A stretch of DNA of 64,000 nt, from positions 24,632 through 88,631 of the forward strand of contig NZ_JAAIXZ010000032.1 of NCBI RefSeq assembly GCF_010894435.1, in the 5' to 3' direction. How positions within the stretch are numbered: position 1 is the stretch's first letter; every line of letters begins with the position of its first letter. Under the pieces are notes generated by a model. That model did not search any database and was not told the DNA's origin. It was given only the letters and a program-made list of their open reading frames with translations. The stretch comes from Pyxidicoccus trucidator. Lineage in GTDB: Bacteria > Myxococcota > Myxococcia > Myxococcales > Myxococcaceae. Both the position numbers and the translations under genes were made by a program. This document shows positions 16,966 to 25,223 of the stretch, piece after piece.

Positions 16966-17274
16966 GTGACGAACGACGAGAAGGTCATTGGGGAGTGCCT
17001 CCGTGCCGCAGTCGAGGGCCCATTCTTTCCAGACTGGGAGTTCCACGCTCTTTTTGGACTGGAACGGAAGGAAGTCGCTGTCGTGCTGGCCTCCTGGCCG
17101 GAGTTTCACGACGTCAAGACGCAGCGGCTTGCGGTCAATAACGCCCTGGTCAATCTGCTCTGGTACCCATCCAAGGCGCCGGACACGGCATGGCACGAGT
17201 ACATCTCCGTCTCGCCGGCGGAGGTCCGCGCAATCTACGAGCGGTGGCGAGGAGCCCGCCTGCCAGCGCCATGA
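16966..17274 (+). CDS. Small protein of unknown function, possible partner
   Basis: 102 residues from GTG 16966. It is a soluble, compact alpha/beta-looking protein with Trp-rich C-terminal half (NLLWYPSKAPDTAWHEYISVS) and no signal peptide or membrane helix. It starts 96 bases after the giant gene on the same strand. Codon use is less extreme in GC than the neighbours. Small size, solubility and position directly behind a probable effector make it a candidate immunity protein, but I recognise no immunity family and it may be independent. Confidence 0.55.
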   Translation: MTNDEKVIGECLRAAVEGPFFPDWEFHALFGLERKEVAVVLASWPEFHDVKTQRLAVNNALVNLLWYPSKAPDTAWHEYISVSPAEVRAIYERWRGARLPAP

Positions 17275-17381
17275 GACGGGCTTGAATCACCTCGCCGCGA
17301 GCTCATGTGCGGCGGGACGGGTTGACCACGTAGGGCAGACGCATGGAGCGCCTCCTTGCGGTGATGGTAGGAACCCAGAAC

Positions 17382-18461
17382 ATGAGTATCCGGGTCGCAC
17401 TGCTGGGTCATGGCTTCGCGGGGCGGACGTTCCATGCTCCGCTGATTCGCGCCGTGGAGGGGCTGGAGCTGCGCGTCGTGGCGTCAAGTCAGCGTGAGAA
17501 TGTGCTGGCTCGACTGCCGGAGGTGTCGGTGGTGGCCTCCGCGCTGGAGGCCGCCACGCATCCGGAGGTGGACCTCGTCGTCATCGCCACGCCCAATGCG
17601 AGCCATGCTCCGCTTGCCGAGGCCGCGCTCCGGGCCGGGAAGCAGGTCGTGGTCGACAAGCCGTTCACCGTCACACTGGCAGAGGCTCGCTCGCTGTGTG
17701 CGCTGGCTCGGGAGCGGGGGCGGGTGCTCTCCGTGTTTCACAACCGGCGGTGGGACAGTGACTTCCTCGCGCTTCGGGCAGTGCTTGCCGAGGGCGTCCT
17801 GGGGCGGGTGACGCATGTGGAGTCGCGGTTCGACCGCTTCCGTCCGGAGGTTCGCCAGCGCTGGCGCGAGCAGGTGCTTCCGGGCGCTGGCGTCTGGTTC
17901 GACCTGGGGCCGCACCTGGTCGACCAGGCGCTGCAGCTCTTTGGGCTGCCGGACTCCGTGATGGGGGCCCTGGCGCGGCACCGCGATGGGGCTCAGGTGG
18001 ATGACTGGTGCCAGGTCACCCTCGTGTACCCGGAGCGGAAGGTCGTGCTTCAGGCTTCCATGCTCGTGGCGGGCGGCATGCCCCGGTTCGCGGTGCATGG
18101 CACCCGGGGCTCCTGGCTCAAGTATGGGATGGATGCCCAGGAGGACCGGTTGCGCGCGGATGAGGCTCCCGGCGCTCCGGGGTGGGGCGTGGACCCATCA
18201 CCAGGGCGGTTGGTGGACGGTGCGACGGGGGTGGAGCGTTCCTCGGTCTCGCCCCCTGGCGACTATCGCCAGTACTACCGTGCGCTTCGGGATGCGGTGG
18301 AGGGGAGGGGGGCGAACCCCGTGACTCCCGCGCAAGCGCTGGCCGTGGTCGCGGTGATGGAGGCCGCGGTCCGGGCCTCCGAGTCTGGTTGTGCGCAGCG
18401 GCCGGACCTTACCGAGGAGGAGCGGGCCTCGTTCGCGGCCGACTCCGTCCGCTTGGAGTGA
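17382..18461 (+). CDS. Gfo/Idh/MocA-family NAD(P)-dependent oxidoreductase
   Basis: 359 residues from ATG 17382, with AGGA upstream (an upstream ATG at 17343 would add 13 residues). The N-terminal Rossmann fold shows GHGFAGRTFHAPLI, and the family signature follows: VVIATPNASHAPLAEAALRAGKQVVVDKPFTVT (Lys of the DKP motif is catalytic). The C-terminal half is the substrate-binding alpha/beta domain (GAGVWFDLGPHLVDQALQLFG). These enzymes oxidise or reduce sugars and related hydroxy compounds; the substrate cannot be read from sequence. It stands alone, with no sugar genes beside it. Confidence 0.85.
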   Translation: MSIRVALLGHGFAGRTFHAPLIRAVEGLELRVVASSQRENVLARLPEVSVVASALEAATHPEVDLVVIATPNASHAPLAEAALRAGKQVVVDKPFTVTLAEARSLCALARERGRVLSVFHNRRWDSDFLALRAVLAEGVLGRVTHVESRFDRFRPEVRQRWREQVLPGAGVWFDLGPHLVDQALQLFGLPDSVMGALARHRDGAQVDDWCQVTLVYPERKVVLQASMLVAGGMPRFAVHGTRGSWLKYGMDAQEDRLRADEAPGAPGWGVDPSPGRLVDGATGVERSSVSPPGDYRQYYRALRDAVEGRGANPVTPAQALAVVAVMEAAVRASESGCAQRPDLTEEERASFAADSVRLE

Positions 18462-18595
18462 GCCGCTGGCCTGTTGCTGGACGCTGAGTCCGGCTGGAGG
18501 ACGCTGGACAGTCGGCTCACGCTTCTCGCGTGCAGCTGGAGGCCAGCTGCTACGGTATCCATCGACTCCACCGCCGCTGTGCATGTGAGGAACCC

Positions 18596-19891
18596 TTGAG
18601 CTCGAAGAAGCCCGGCCGCAATGACCCGTGCCCCTGTGGGAGCGGCCTGAAATACAAGGCCTGCCACGCCGCCGAGGACCGGGCGAAGGCCGCGCCGCCG
18701 CCCCCCGCCGCACACCCCCTCGCCGAGGACCTCAAGGCCGCCATGGAGGTGCTCGGGGACTCCGACACCTCCCGCCTGTCCGGCTGCCTCGTGCGCCTGG
18801 GCGCGCTGCTCGCCGAGTGGGGCCCCGCTCCCGGCCTGCGCTTCGACGCCAAGGCCTTCGCCGACCACGTCGGCCCCGAGTTGGCCCTGCTGTCCGAGAA
18901 GGAAGGCCAGGACGCCGCCAGCGCCCGACGCGAGCTGCTCGTGGGCACCGTGCGCAAGCTCGGGACTCCCGCGTTCCTGGAGCAGCTCGGCACCGCCCTC
19001 ATTGCCCGCGCCTCCGAGCCCGGTCGCTCCGCCAGCGACAGGCAGGCACTGTGCGTCGGCGTCCTGTTCGCCTCCGCGTCCAAGCGGCTCGGCCGCGCCC
19101 GCCCGGAGGACATCCCCGTGCTCGACGTCGTCTTCGACGTCCAGTTCCGCGAGTGGAGCGCCAAGCACGCCGAGCTGGTGAAGAAGTACGAGGCTCTCGC
19201 CGGCGGCTTCGCAGAGGAGACCCTCCCTCCCGAGGCTCGCGAGGCCCTTCAGCAGGCTCGCGACGGCGATGTGGACGCGCTGCTGCGGTACGTGCAGTCG
19301 GACCCCGGCATCGCCGAGCGCATCGCCCGCGAGGCCAAGGAGCGCGCCGCCCGCGTCGAGGCCCGCTTGCGAGAGCCCTCGTCGCCTCCCGTCTTCGCCC
19401 CGGAGGAGGAGCTGTGGCTCACCTGTGTCCTCTGGGAGCCGATGCAGGCGCTGAAGTCCCTCCCGCAGGACGCGGGGCCGGAGACACGGCGCGAAGCGGT
19501 GACCACGCTGATGCGCGCGGTGAAGGGTGCCCTCGACCCGGACTTCCTCTCGGGCCTGCTGGGACGCCTGCGCGAGAAGGCCAAGGAGGCTTCCGCCGAT
19601 GAGGCCGCTCGCGCCGCCTTCATGGATACCGCCATCGCCTTCGAGGCCGAGCCTGCTCGCATGACGCTCGCCGCGCTGCTCACCTCACGGCAGGAGGCCG
19701 TGGGCCGCTCGGCCGAGGAGATGGTCATGCTCGCCGACCTCAAGGCCCTCACCACCTGGACTCCGGAGAGCTTCGAGCCCTACCGCGAGCTGCTCAACAG
19801 CATGGGCATGCCCGCTGCCGCCGCTCGCATCCAGCGCTGCCAGGAGTGGCTGCGCGAGCACCCCGTGACGCTGCGGACCGAGACCGTCTGA
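18596..19891 (+). CDS. SEC-C zinc-motif protein, helical repeat body
   Basis: 431 residues. The TTG at 18596 is chosen because GAGG lies just upstream and the protein then begins right at the motif. The N-terminus has GRNDPCPCGSGLKYKACH, a textbook SEC-C zinc knuckle (C-x-C-x8-C-H) as found at the C-terminus of SecA and in many proteins of unknown role. The remainder, about 45-430, is predicted all-helical, Ala/Glu/Arg-rich, without an enzyme motif. It may bind zinc and another protein or the ribosome; beyond that the function is unknown. Confidence 0.75.
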   Translation: MSSKKPGRNDPCPCGSGLKYKACHAAEDRAKAAPPPPAAHPLAEDLKAAMEVLGDSDTSRLSGCLVRLGALLAEWGPAPGLRFDAKAFADHVGPELALLSEKEGQDAASARRELLVGTVRKLGTPAFLEQLGTALIARASEPGRSASDRQALCVGVLFASASKRLGRARPEDIPVLDVVFDVQFREWSAKHAELVKKYEALAGGFAEETLPPEAREALQQARDGDVDALLRYVQSDPGIAERIAREAKERAARVEARLREPSSPPVFAPEEELWLTCVLWEPMQALKSLPQDAGPETRREAVTTLMRAVKGALDPDFLSGLLGRLREKAKEASADEAARAAFMDTAIAFEAEPARMTLAALLTSRQEAVGRSAEEMVMLADLKALTTWTPESFEPYRELLNSMGMPAAAARIQRCQEWLREHPVTLRTETV

Positions 19892-19893
19892 AG

Positions 19894-20112
19894 TCAGAGG
19901 CGGCGGAGCGCGGCGTCCGCCCGCCTCACGTGGTCCACGTCGAGCGTGTGCTTGCGTGAGTCCGCGGCGTCGTAGACCACCGTGACGTCCGTGCCCACCT
20001 GGAGCTCGTCCAGCGGGCCTCCCGCGAAGAGGGTGGGCACGCGCGGTAGGGCACGGAGCGAGCCCCTGGCAGTCCGCCTCCCGGGGACGCGCCGACGCGC
20101 CGGGGTGTGCAT
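19894..20112 (-). CDS. Short unknown protein, possibly a gene tail
   Basis: 72 residues from ATG 20112. The C-terminal half (GPLDELQVGTDVTVVYDAAD, then SRKHTLDVDHV) reads like real protein and recalls the end of DUF3592-type proteins, while the N-terminal half is Arg/Pro-rich and less convincing. It is convergent with the SEC-C gene (two bases between stops) and divergent from the acyl-CoA synthetase start 22 bases away. It could be the remnant of a longer gene whose 5' part is lost. Confidence 0.35.
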   Translation of the reverse strand: MHTPARRRVPGRRTARGSLRALPRVPTLFAGGPLDELQVGTDVTVVYDAADSRKHTLDVDHVRRADAALRRL

Positions 20113-20134
20113 TGTGACGAAGGGGGAAGCCATC

Positions 20135-21928
20135 ATGAAGGAGACGACGGGGACGGGAGACGCGGTGCTCGCGGAGGATGCCCACCTGCTGCGGCCACTC
20201 CTGGACCATGCCCGGCTCACTCCGGAGCGAGCACTCCTGGCCTCCCGGTCCGGTGCGCGGTTCGTGACGCATACCGCCCGCGAGGTGGAGCAGACCGTGC
20301 GCCGGCTCGCCCGCGGGCTGCTGGCGATTGGCGTCGAGCCGGGCCAGCGCGTGGCGCTGATGTCGCGCACCCGCCTGGAGTGGGCACTGCTCGACTTCGC
20401 CATCCTGATGGCTGGAGGCGTCACCGTCCCCATCTACGACACCTCCTCCGCCGACCAGGTGGAATGGATTGTCCAAGACAGTGAAGCGGAGGTCGCCTTC
20501 TTCGAGCACCACAAGATGCACGCCGTCTTCCAGTCCGTGGCGGAGCGGCTGCCCCGGTGCCGCCAGACGTTCGTCATCGACGAGGGGGCGTTCGAGCACC
20601 TGATGCGCCTCGGGGAGGGCGTGGACGCCGGGCGCGTGGAGGAGCGGCTGGCGGGCCTGCGAGCCAGCTCACTCGCCACCATCATCTACACCTCGGGGAC
20701 GACGGGCCGCCCCAAGGGCTGCATGCTGAGCCATGGCAACCTGCGCGCCAACGTGCGGCAGGTCCTCCAGCTGGGTCAGGGCATGCTTCGCCCGGAGGAC
20801 CGCACGCTGCTGTTCCTCCCGCTGGCCCATTCCCTGGCGAAAATCCTCTTCCTGCTGTCCCTGGAACTCGGGGCGGAGGTGGCCTTCTCCAGCGGCATCT
20901 CCCAGCTGAACGAGGAGCTGCTGCTGGTGCGCCCCGACTGGATGGTGGCGGTGCCACGCGTCTTCGAGAAGATCTTCCACGGGGCACAGCGCCGCGCCTG
21001 GAGCGCGGGCAAGGAGAAGGCGTTCTCCCTGGCGGAGGAGGTGGCCATCCGGACCTCGCGCGAGCGCGCCGGGGGGCACCTCGCGCTGCGCACGCGGGTG
21101 CTGCACGCGGTCCTGGACCGGCTCGTCTACCGGCGGCTGCGCGCGGCGTTCGGCGGGCGGCTGCGCTTCGCCGTGTCCGGGGGAGGTCCGCTGAGTGAGC
21201 GGCTGACGCGCTTCTTCGATGGCGTGGGCGTGGAGGTGCTCGAGGGCTACGGCCTCACGGAGTCGAGCCCGGTGCTGACCCTCAACGTCCACAGCGCATG
21301 GAAGCCCGGCTCGGTGGGACGGCCCCTGCCTGGCACCACCCTGCGCATCGCGGACGACGGCGAAGTCCTGGCGCGCGGGCCCCAGGTGTTCGAGGGCTAC
21401 TGGCACAATGAGGCCGCCACGCGTGACACCCTCACCCCGGACGGGTGGCTGCGCACGGGGGACCTCGGCTCGCTGGACGAGGACGGCTACCTGCGCATCA
21501 CCGGGCGCAAGAAGGAGCTGCTCGTCACGGCGGGAGGCAAGAACGTGGCCCCGGCGCCCCTGGAAGAGCGCCTCCGGGCCCACCCGCTGGTGAGCCAGGC
21601 CGTCGTCGTCGGCGACGGCCTGCCCTTCGTGGCCGCCCTGGTGACGCTGGACGCAGAGCGCCTCCGCGACTGGGCGGGCGAGCATGGCAGGAGCGGGCAA
21701 ACCGTGGAGCAGCTCGTGGGCACGCCGGAGCTGCGTGCGGAGCTCCAGCACGCCATCGAGGATGCGAACCGGCCCGTGTCGCGCGCCGAGGCCATCCGCG
21801 AGTTCGCCATCCTGCCGAACGACTTCACCGTGGAGAGCGACGAGCTGACACCCTCGCTGAAGGTGAAGCGCGGGCTCGTCACCCAGCGCTACGCGTCCGT
21901 CATCTCGGCGATGTACGCGCAGCCGTGA
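20135..21928 (+). CDS. Long-chain fatty-acid CoA ligase, AMP-binding
   Basis: 597 residues from ATG 20135, with GGGGGAAG eight bases upstream; a longer frame back to 19982 lacks support. Adenylate-forming motifs are complete: YTSGTTGRPKG (P-loop-like A3), GYGLTE (A5), GWLRTGDLG (A7), and the C-terminal catalytic Lys in LTPSLKVKRG. Overall similarity is to the FadD15-type long-chain acyl-CoA synthetases that activate fatty acids with ATP and CoA at the membrane. The gene stands alone; fatty-acid degradation partners in the window are the thiolase at 25.2 kb, which is separately regulated. Confidence 0.9.
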   Translation: MKETTGTGDAVLAEDAHLLRPLLDHARLTPERALLASRSGARFVTHTAREVEQTVRRLARGLLAIGVEPGQRVALMSRTRLEWALLDFAILMAGGVTVPIYDTSSADQVEWIVQDSEAEVAFFEHHKMHAVFQSVAERLPRCRQTFVIDEGAFEHLMRLGEGVDAGRVEERLAGLRASSLATIIYTSGTTGRPKGCMLSHGNLRANVRQVLQLGQGMLRPEDRTLLFLPLAHSLAKILFLLSLELGAEVAFSSGISQLNEELLLVRPDWMVAVPRVFEKIFHGAQRRAWSAGKEKAFSLAEEVAIRTSRERAGGHLALRTRVLHAVLDRLVYRRLRAAFGGRLRFAVSGGGPLSERLTRFFDGVGVEVLEGYGLTESSPVLTLNVHSAWKPGSVGRPLPGTTLRIADDGEVLARGPQVFEGYWHNEAATRDTLTPDGWLRTGDLGSLDEDGYLRITGRKKELLVTAGGKNVAPAPLEERLRAHPLVSQAVVVGDGLPFVAALVTLDAERLRDWAGEHGRSGQTVEQLVGTPELRAELQHAIEDANRPVSRAEAIREFAILPNDFTVESDELTPSLKVKRGLVTQRYASVISAMYAQP

Positions 21929-21950
21929 GGGCCCTCGAGCTCCGCCCTCG

Positions 21951-23354
21951 TCAGAGTGAGCGCAGGAACGCGACGAGTGCTTCCCGCTCGGACTTGTCGA
22001 GCGCCTTGAAGCGCTCGCGCGAAGCGGCGGCCTCGCCGCCGTGCCAGAGGATGGCCTCCTCGAAGCCTCGCGCGCGGCCGTCATGGAGCAGGCGGACCTG
22101 CTTGCTGACCACCTCCAGCAACCCCAGGCCCCACAGCGGAGGCGTCCTCCACTCGGAGCCGCTCGCCTCCGAGTCCGGGCGGCTGTCGGCCAGCTCCGGC
22201 CCCAGGTCATGTAGCAGCAGGTCCGTGTAGGGGCGGACCGTCTGATTCCCCAGCTCCGGGACGTCGGTGACGTCTCCCGTCTTGAAGCTGGCGTGGTGGC
22301 AGGTGGCGCAGCCCGCCTGCTGGAAGAGCGCTTCCCCCTTCACCACCGCGGGCTCCGCCACACCTCTGCGCGCCGGGACGGCGAGGAGCCGGAGGTACAG
22401 CGTCGTCCTCTCGAGCTCGTGCTCGGACACCGCGGGCGATTGCGCGGGCGCCTGGGCCAGACAGGACGCCTGCTTCGCCGTGCAGTTGCTGCCAGGCTTC
22501 AGCGGCGACGTCAGCCCGAGGTCCTCGGAGAAGGCGCTCGCCACCTGCTGCTCCAGCGAGGGTTGATTGGCCTTCCAGCCGAAGCGGCCCAGCTCGGCCT
22601 TTCCCGTGCGCGCGCTGATGACCCGGTTCGGTCGGCCGGAGACGCCGTCGCCGTCGCGGTCCTCGGCATCCGCCAGGGCGAGGATGGCCTCCTCGGGTAT
22701 GGCCTCGAGCAGGCCGAGCCCGAAGACCTGGGCGGGGATGCGGGGAGACATCATGGCGTTCGGCAACAGCCGGCCGTAGCCCAGCCGGGTGATGCGATAG
22801 CGGGGCTTGCGCAGGGTGTACGGCGTCCCATCGGCGTAGCGGCCCTTCAGCTCCGTATAGGAGACCTGGACCGCGCCCTCGGCCGGGACTCCCGGGACGC
22901 CCCGGTCATTGAGCTGACCGCCATACACGGGCTCGGGGTGCCCCGCGGGCGCGTCCGGCGACGGTACGCTCAGCCGGACGAGCAGCGGCGCCTCCGTGCC
23001 CACGTCCGGAGCAGGCCGGCCGCGGCCGTCCTTGAAGTGGCAGGAGCCGCACCCCGTGGCGTTCGTCAGCGCTCCCACCCGGCCCTCCCCATGAGCCGCC
23101 CAGTCCCTCGTGAACAGCTGCTTGCCGTCGCGCATCTGGTACCAGCGCGCGGGATCCAGATTCCCCAGCGCGCGGCCAAAGGCGTTGTGGGAGGTGTCGA
23201 ACACCGTCGTGCTTCCGCCGGAGAGCGCCGTGTCCTCCGCGCGCCCGGGGGCCTCCGTCGAGCGCGAGTCCGGCACCGGCGCTTCCTGCCGGGGAGCCCC
23301 CGCGGTGAGCAGCAGGGCCGATAGACACCAGATTGCCTTCATGGGGGCTCGCAT
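21951..23354 (-). CDS. Periplasmic di-heme oxidoreductase (DUF1111 family)
   Basis: 467 residues. A signal peptide lies at the N-terminus (AIWCLSALLLTAGA). Two heme c motifs are present: CGSCH at 102-106 (followed by FKDGRGRPAP, characteristic of the family) and CATCH at 349-353. The middle shows RFGWKANQPSLEQQVA and a C-terminal TPPLWGLGL segment, both typical of the DUF1111 di-heme oxidoreductases. These are thiol- or peroxide-reactive cytochromes related to cytochrome c peroxidases and often linked to metal or iron handling. An in-frame ATG at 23342 is an alternative start. No redox partner is encoded next to it. Confidence 0.8.
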   Translation of the reverse strand: MRAPMKAIWCLSALLLTAGAPRQEAPVPDSRSTEAPGRAEDTALSGGSTTVFDTSHNAFGRALGNLDPARWYQMRDGKQLFTRDWAAHGEGRVGALTNATGCGSCHFKDGRGRPAPDVGTEAPLLVRLSVPSPDAPAGHPEPVYGGQLNDRGVPGVPAEGAVQVSYTELKGRYADGTPYTLRKPRYRITRLGYGRLLPNAMMSPRIPAQVFGLGLLEAIPEEAILALADAEDRDGDGVSGRPNRVISARTGKAELGRFGWKANQPSLEQQVASAFSEDLGLTSPLKPGSNCTAKQASCLAQAPAQSPAVSEHELERTTLYLRLLAVPARRGVAEPAVVKGEALFQQAGCATCHHASFKTGDVTDVPELGNQTVRPYTDLLLHDLGPELADSRPDSEASGSEWRTPPLWGLGLLEVVSKQVRLLHDGRARGFEEAILWHGGEAAASRERFKALDKSEREALVAFLRSL

Positions 23355-23431
23355 CGGAGGGATTGGCTCGAACCGGTGTCAACGGCCAGGGAGGGAGCGA
23401 CCTGCTCCCTCCCCGGACCGCTACAGCATGA

Positions 23432-24253
23432 CTACTTGCCAGCCGGCGTGACGGACTCGGCGGTGATGACCGTCGAGCGCGCCGTGGTCTGCAGGTCGAT
23501 ACGGTTGAAGCTCAGGTACGGGTAGTTGGACGGGCCCGAGACCTCCTCGTGCAGGACGATCCGGTCGGCGCGGACAATCTGGCCGTTCGGCAGTCGCACC
23601 GCCGGCTCGGCGACGGCGAGCGTCCAGAAGCAGGCGCTGTTGGCCGCCGCGTTGCCGAAGCCCACGTAGGGGCGGCACGGGGTGCTGCAGTAATTGCAGT
23701 TGGAGTAGCCGTTCGCGTAGCAGCTGCTGAGACACGCGTCGTACGTCTGCGTGCGGGGACGGCAGCTCGGCGTCCAGTTCCCACCGGGAATCATCATGCC
23801 CACCGCGCCCTGCTCGCCGCTCCGGACGCCGCCGACGGCGGCCTGGAGCCGGCCGTTGTAGTACGCGATGACGGAGTAGGTGGTGTTCTCGCCCGAGCCG
23901 GTGAAGGTCGCGGAGTAGGTGGTCCGGTCCGCCTGCGAGTCCACGGTGGTGGTGCTGACGGGCTCGCCCTCAGCCACGGCGGTGAACAGGTTGCGCTGGG
24001 CGCCGTCGGAGACAATCTCCGCCGTCCAGGCCGCGGCCGACGGCAGGTGGATGGCAACGCCATCCTTGCCGGTGGCCTGGGGAACGTCGATGCGAACGCC
24101 CTTCTCCGTGGCGCTCACCTTGGCCGCGCCAATGCCGCAGTGATTCAGGTCCTGGAACTTCACGCAGTCCTGCGCCTGGGCCTGGCTGATCGGGACGAGA
24201 AGGGCGAGCAGTGCGGCGCTGAGCGCGGCGCGGAGATTCAGTGACAGACGCAT
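23432..24253 (-). CDS. Secreted protein of unknown function
   Basis: 273 residues from ATG 24253, with AGGAG six bases upstream. An N-terminal signal peptide ends near AQAQ. The mature part is beta-rich with a cluster of cysteines around residues 165-205 (SCYANGYSNCNYC, PCRPYVG) and conserved-looking Asn/Gly turns. No enzymatic motif is apparent and I do not recognise the family. It is transcribed in the same direction as the di-heme oxidoreductase, which follows 77 bases later. Confidence 0.7.
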   Translation of the reverse strand: MRLSLNLRAALSAALLALLVPISQAQAQDCVKFQDLNHCGIGAAKVSATEKGVRIDVPQATGKDGVAIHLPSAAAWTAEIVSDGAQRNLFTAVAEGEPVSTTTVDSQADRTTYSATFTGSGENTTYSVIAYYNGRLQAAVGGVRSGEQGAVGMMIPGGNWTPSCRPRTQTYDACLSSCYANGYSNCNYCSTPCRPYVGFGNAAANSACFWTLAVAEPAVRLPNGQIVRADRIVLHEEVSGPSNYPYLSFNRIDLQTTARSTVITAESVTPAGK

Positions 24254-24430
24254 GGACGACTCCTGATGTTCCAAGGGGAATCCCTGGATGCAGGTATTTG
24301 CTGCTTCAAGTGTCATGCCATGCGCGCCCACTGGCGGACGGAGCGGCGCGAGTGACGTGAATGGCCACAGTCTCGCGTGGCTTTGTAACGGGACTGGCTA
24401 CAGCGGAGGGCAGGGCGCGCAGTGAGCGCG

Positions 24431-25027
24431 TCAGGACTGGGGCTCGGTTGTTTCAGCCAGCAGCACGGAGGCACGGCGGGCCGCCATGAGTAGCTCGTCG
24501 GAGAGGGGCGTCCCCGCCGTCGCCCTCGCGAGGCTCAGCGTTCCGATGCAGAGCGCGTAGGTCGCCAAGGCTCGCTCCCGTGCGCTCGCTCGGGCGTCTC
24601 CGGAGAGGTTCGCGGCGATGCCCTCCACCATCAATTCCACCTGCTGGGAGAGTGTCTCCTTCAGCGCCGGCTCTCCGCGAACCACGTCCGAGAGCGCCGC
24701 CGGCATCACACACGCGGGAACCTCCGCGTCACGGTGCGCCCGGGAGAGGTAGCGCCTCACGATGTGGCTCAGCCACTCCGCGCCTCGCAGGTCCTCCAGC
24801 CCCTGGAACCACTCTTCCCGCCGCCTTCCCATGAGGCGCGTGAGTGTTTCGATGAGCAGCGCCTGCTTCGAGCCGAAGTGCGCATAGAAGCCGCCCACCG
24901 TCAGCCCGGCGGCGCGCATCACGTGCTCCACGCTCGTCCCCGAGAACCCCTGCCGGCGGATGAGCACCCCCGCCGCCTCCAGGATTCGCTCGTGCGTGGC
25001 CTGCTTCTGCTCCGGGGGATGTCCCAT
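24431..25027 (-). CDS. TetR/AcrR-family repressor, likely controls the thiolase gene
   Basis: 198 residues. The N-terminal helix-turn-helix is clear: ERILEAAGVLIRRQGFSGTSVEHVMRAAGLTVGGFYAHFGSKQALL, here split across residues about 13-58. The C-terminal half is the variable ligand-binding domain and resembles the TetR group with a HxxYLSRAH segment and VPACVMPAALSDV. It is divergent from the thiolase gene, with a 196-base region between them holding an exact inverted repeat and a TATAAT for its own promoter, so autoregulation plus control of the thiolase is the simple reading. Ligands could be acyl-CoA-like. Confidence 0.85.
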   Translation of the reverse strand: MGHPPEQKQATHERILEAAGVLIRRQGFSGTSVEHVMRAAGLTVGGFYAHFGSKQALLIETLTRLMGRRREEWFQGLEDLRGAEWLSHIVRRYLSRAHRDAEVPACVMPAALSDVVRGEPALKETLSQQVELMVEGIAANLSGDARASARERALATYALCIGTLSLARATAGTPLSDELLMAARRASVLLAETTEPQS

Positions 25028-25050
25028 CCGATGTCTCCTCGCTGCTCCAC

Positions 25051-25080
25051 ATTATATGCATCCTTCGGTGTGTGGATGTA
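25051..25080 (-). promoter_or_regulatory. Putative promoter of the TetR gene
   Basis: On the minus strand a perfect TATAAT lies at 25051-25056, 23 bases before the start codon at 25027, in an otherwise GC-rich setting. The matching -35 (TACATC-like, 25075-25080) is weak. The sequence also contains a short inverted repeat, GCATCC...GGATGT. Confidence 0.45.
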
Positions 25081-25141
25081 GCACCCGGGACGGGACATTG
25101 CTGGGAAGCGTGCTGTCCTGGCGCCCGGCAGCTCCTTGGGG

Positions 25142-25170
25142 TTGAGACCATATTATGGTCACAATATGGT
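25142..25170 (+). promoter_or_regulatory. Operator overlapping the thiolase promoter
   Basis: ACCATATT at 25147-25154 and AATATGGT at 25163-25170 form a perfect inverted repeat; the inner 13 bases 25147-25159 are also palindromic. A promoter overlaps it: TTGAGA at 25142-25147 and TATGGT at 25165-25170 with 17-base spacing. The AT-rich palindrome beside a divergent tetR is the usual arrangement of a TetR operator, so binding here would block the thiolase promoter. Confidence 0.6.
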
Positions 25171-25223
25171 AAGGTGCGACGGCCGGGGCACGAGGCCTCG
25201 CCGCGCGTGGGAGGGGTTTGCCG

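Noticed and set aside
19982..20134. Upstream extension of the acyl-CoA synthetase
   Set aside because: The extra residues are Arg/Pro/Ser-rich, overlap the short minus-strand gene, and have no ribosome site.
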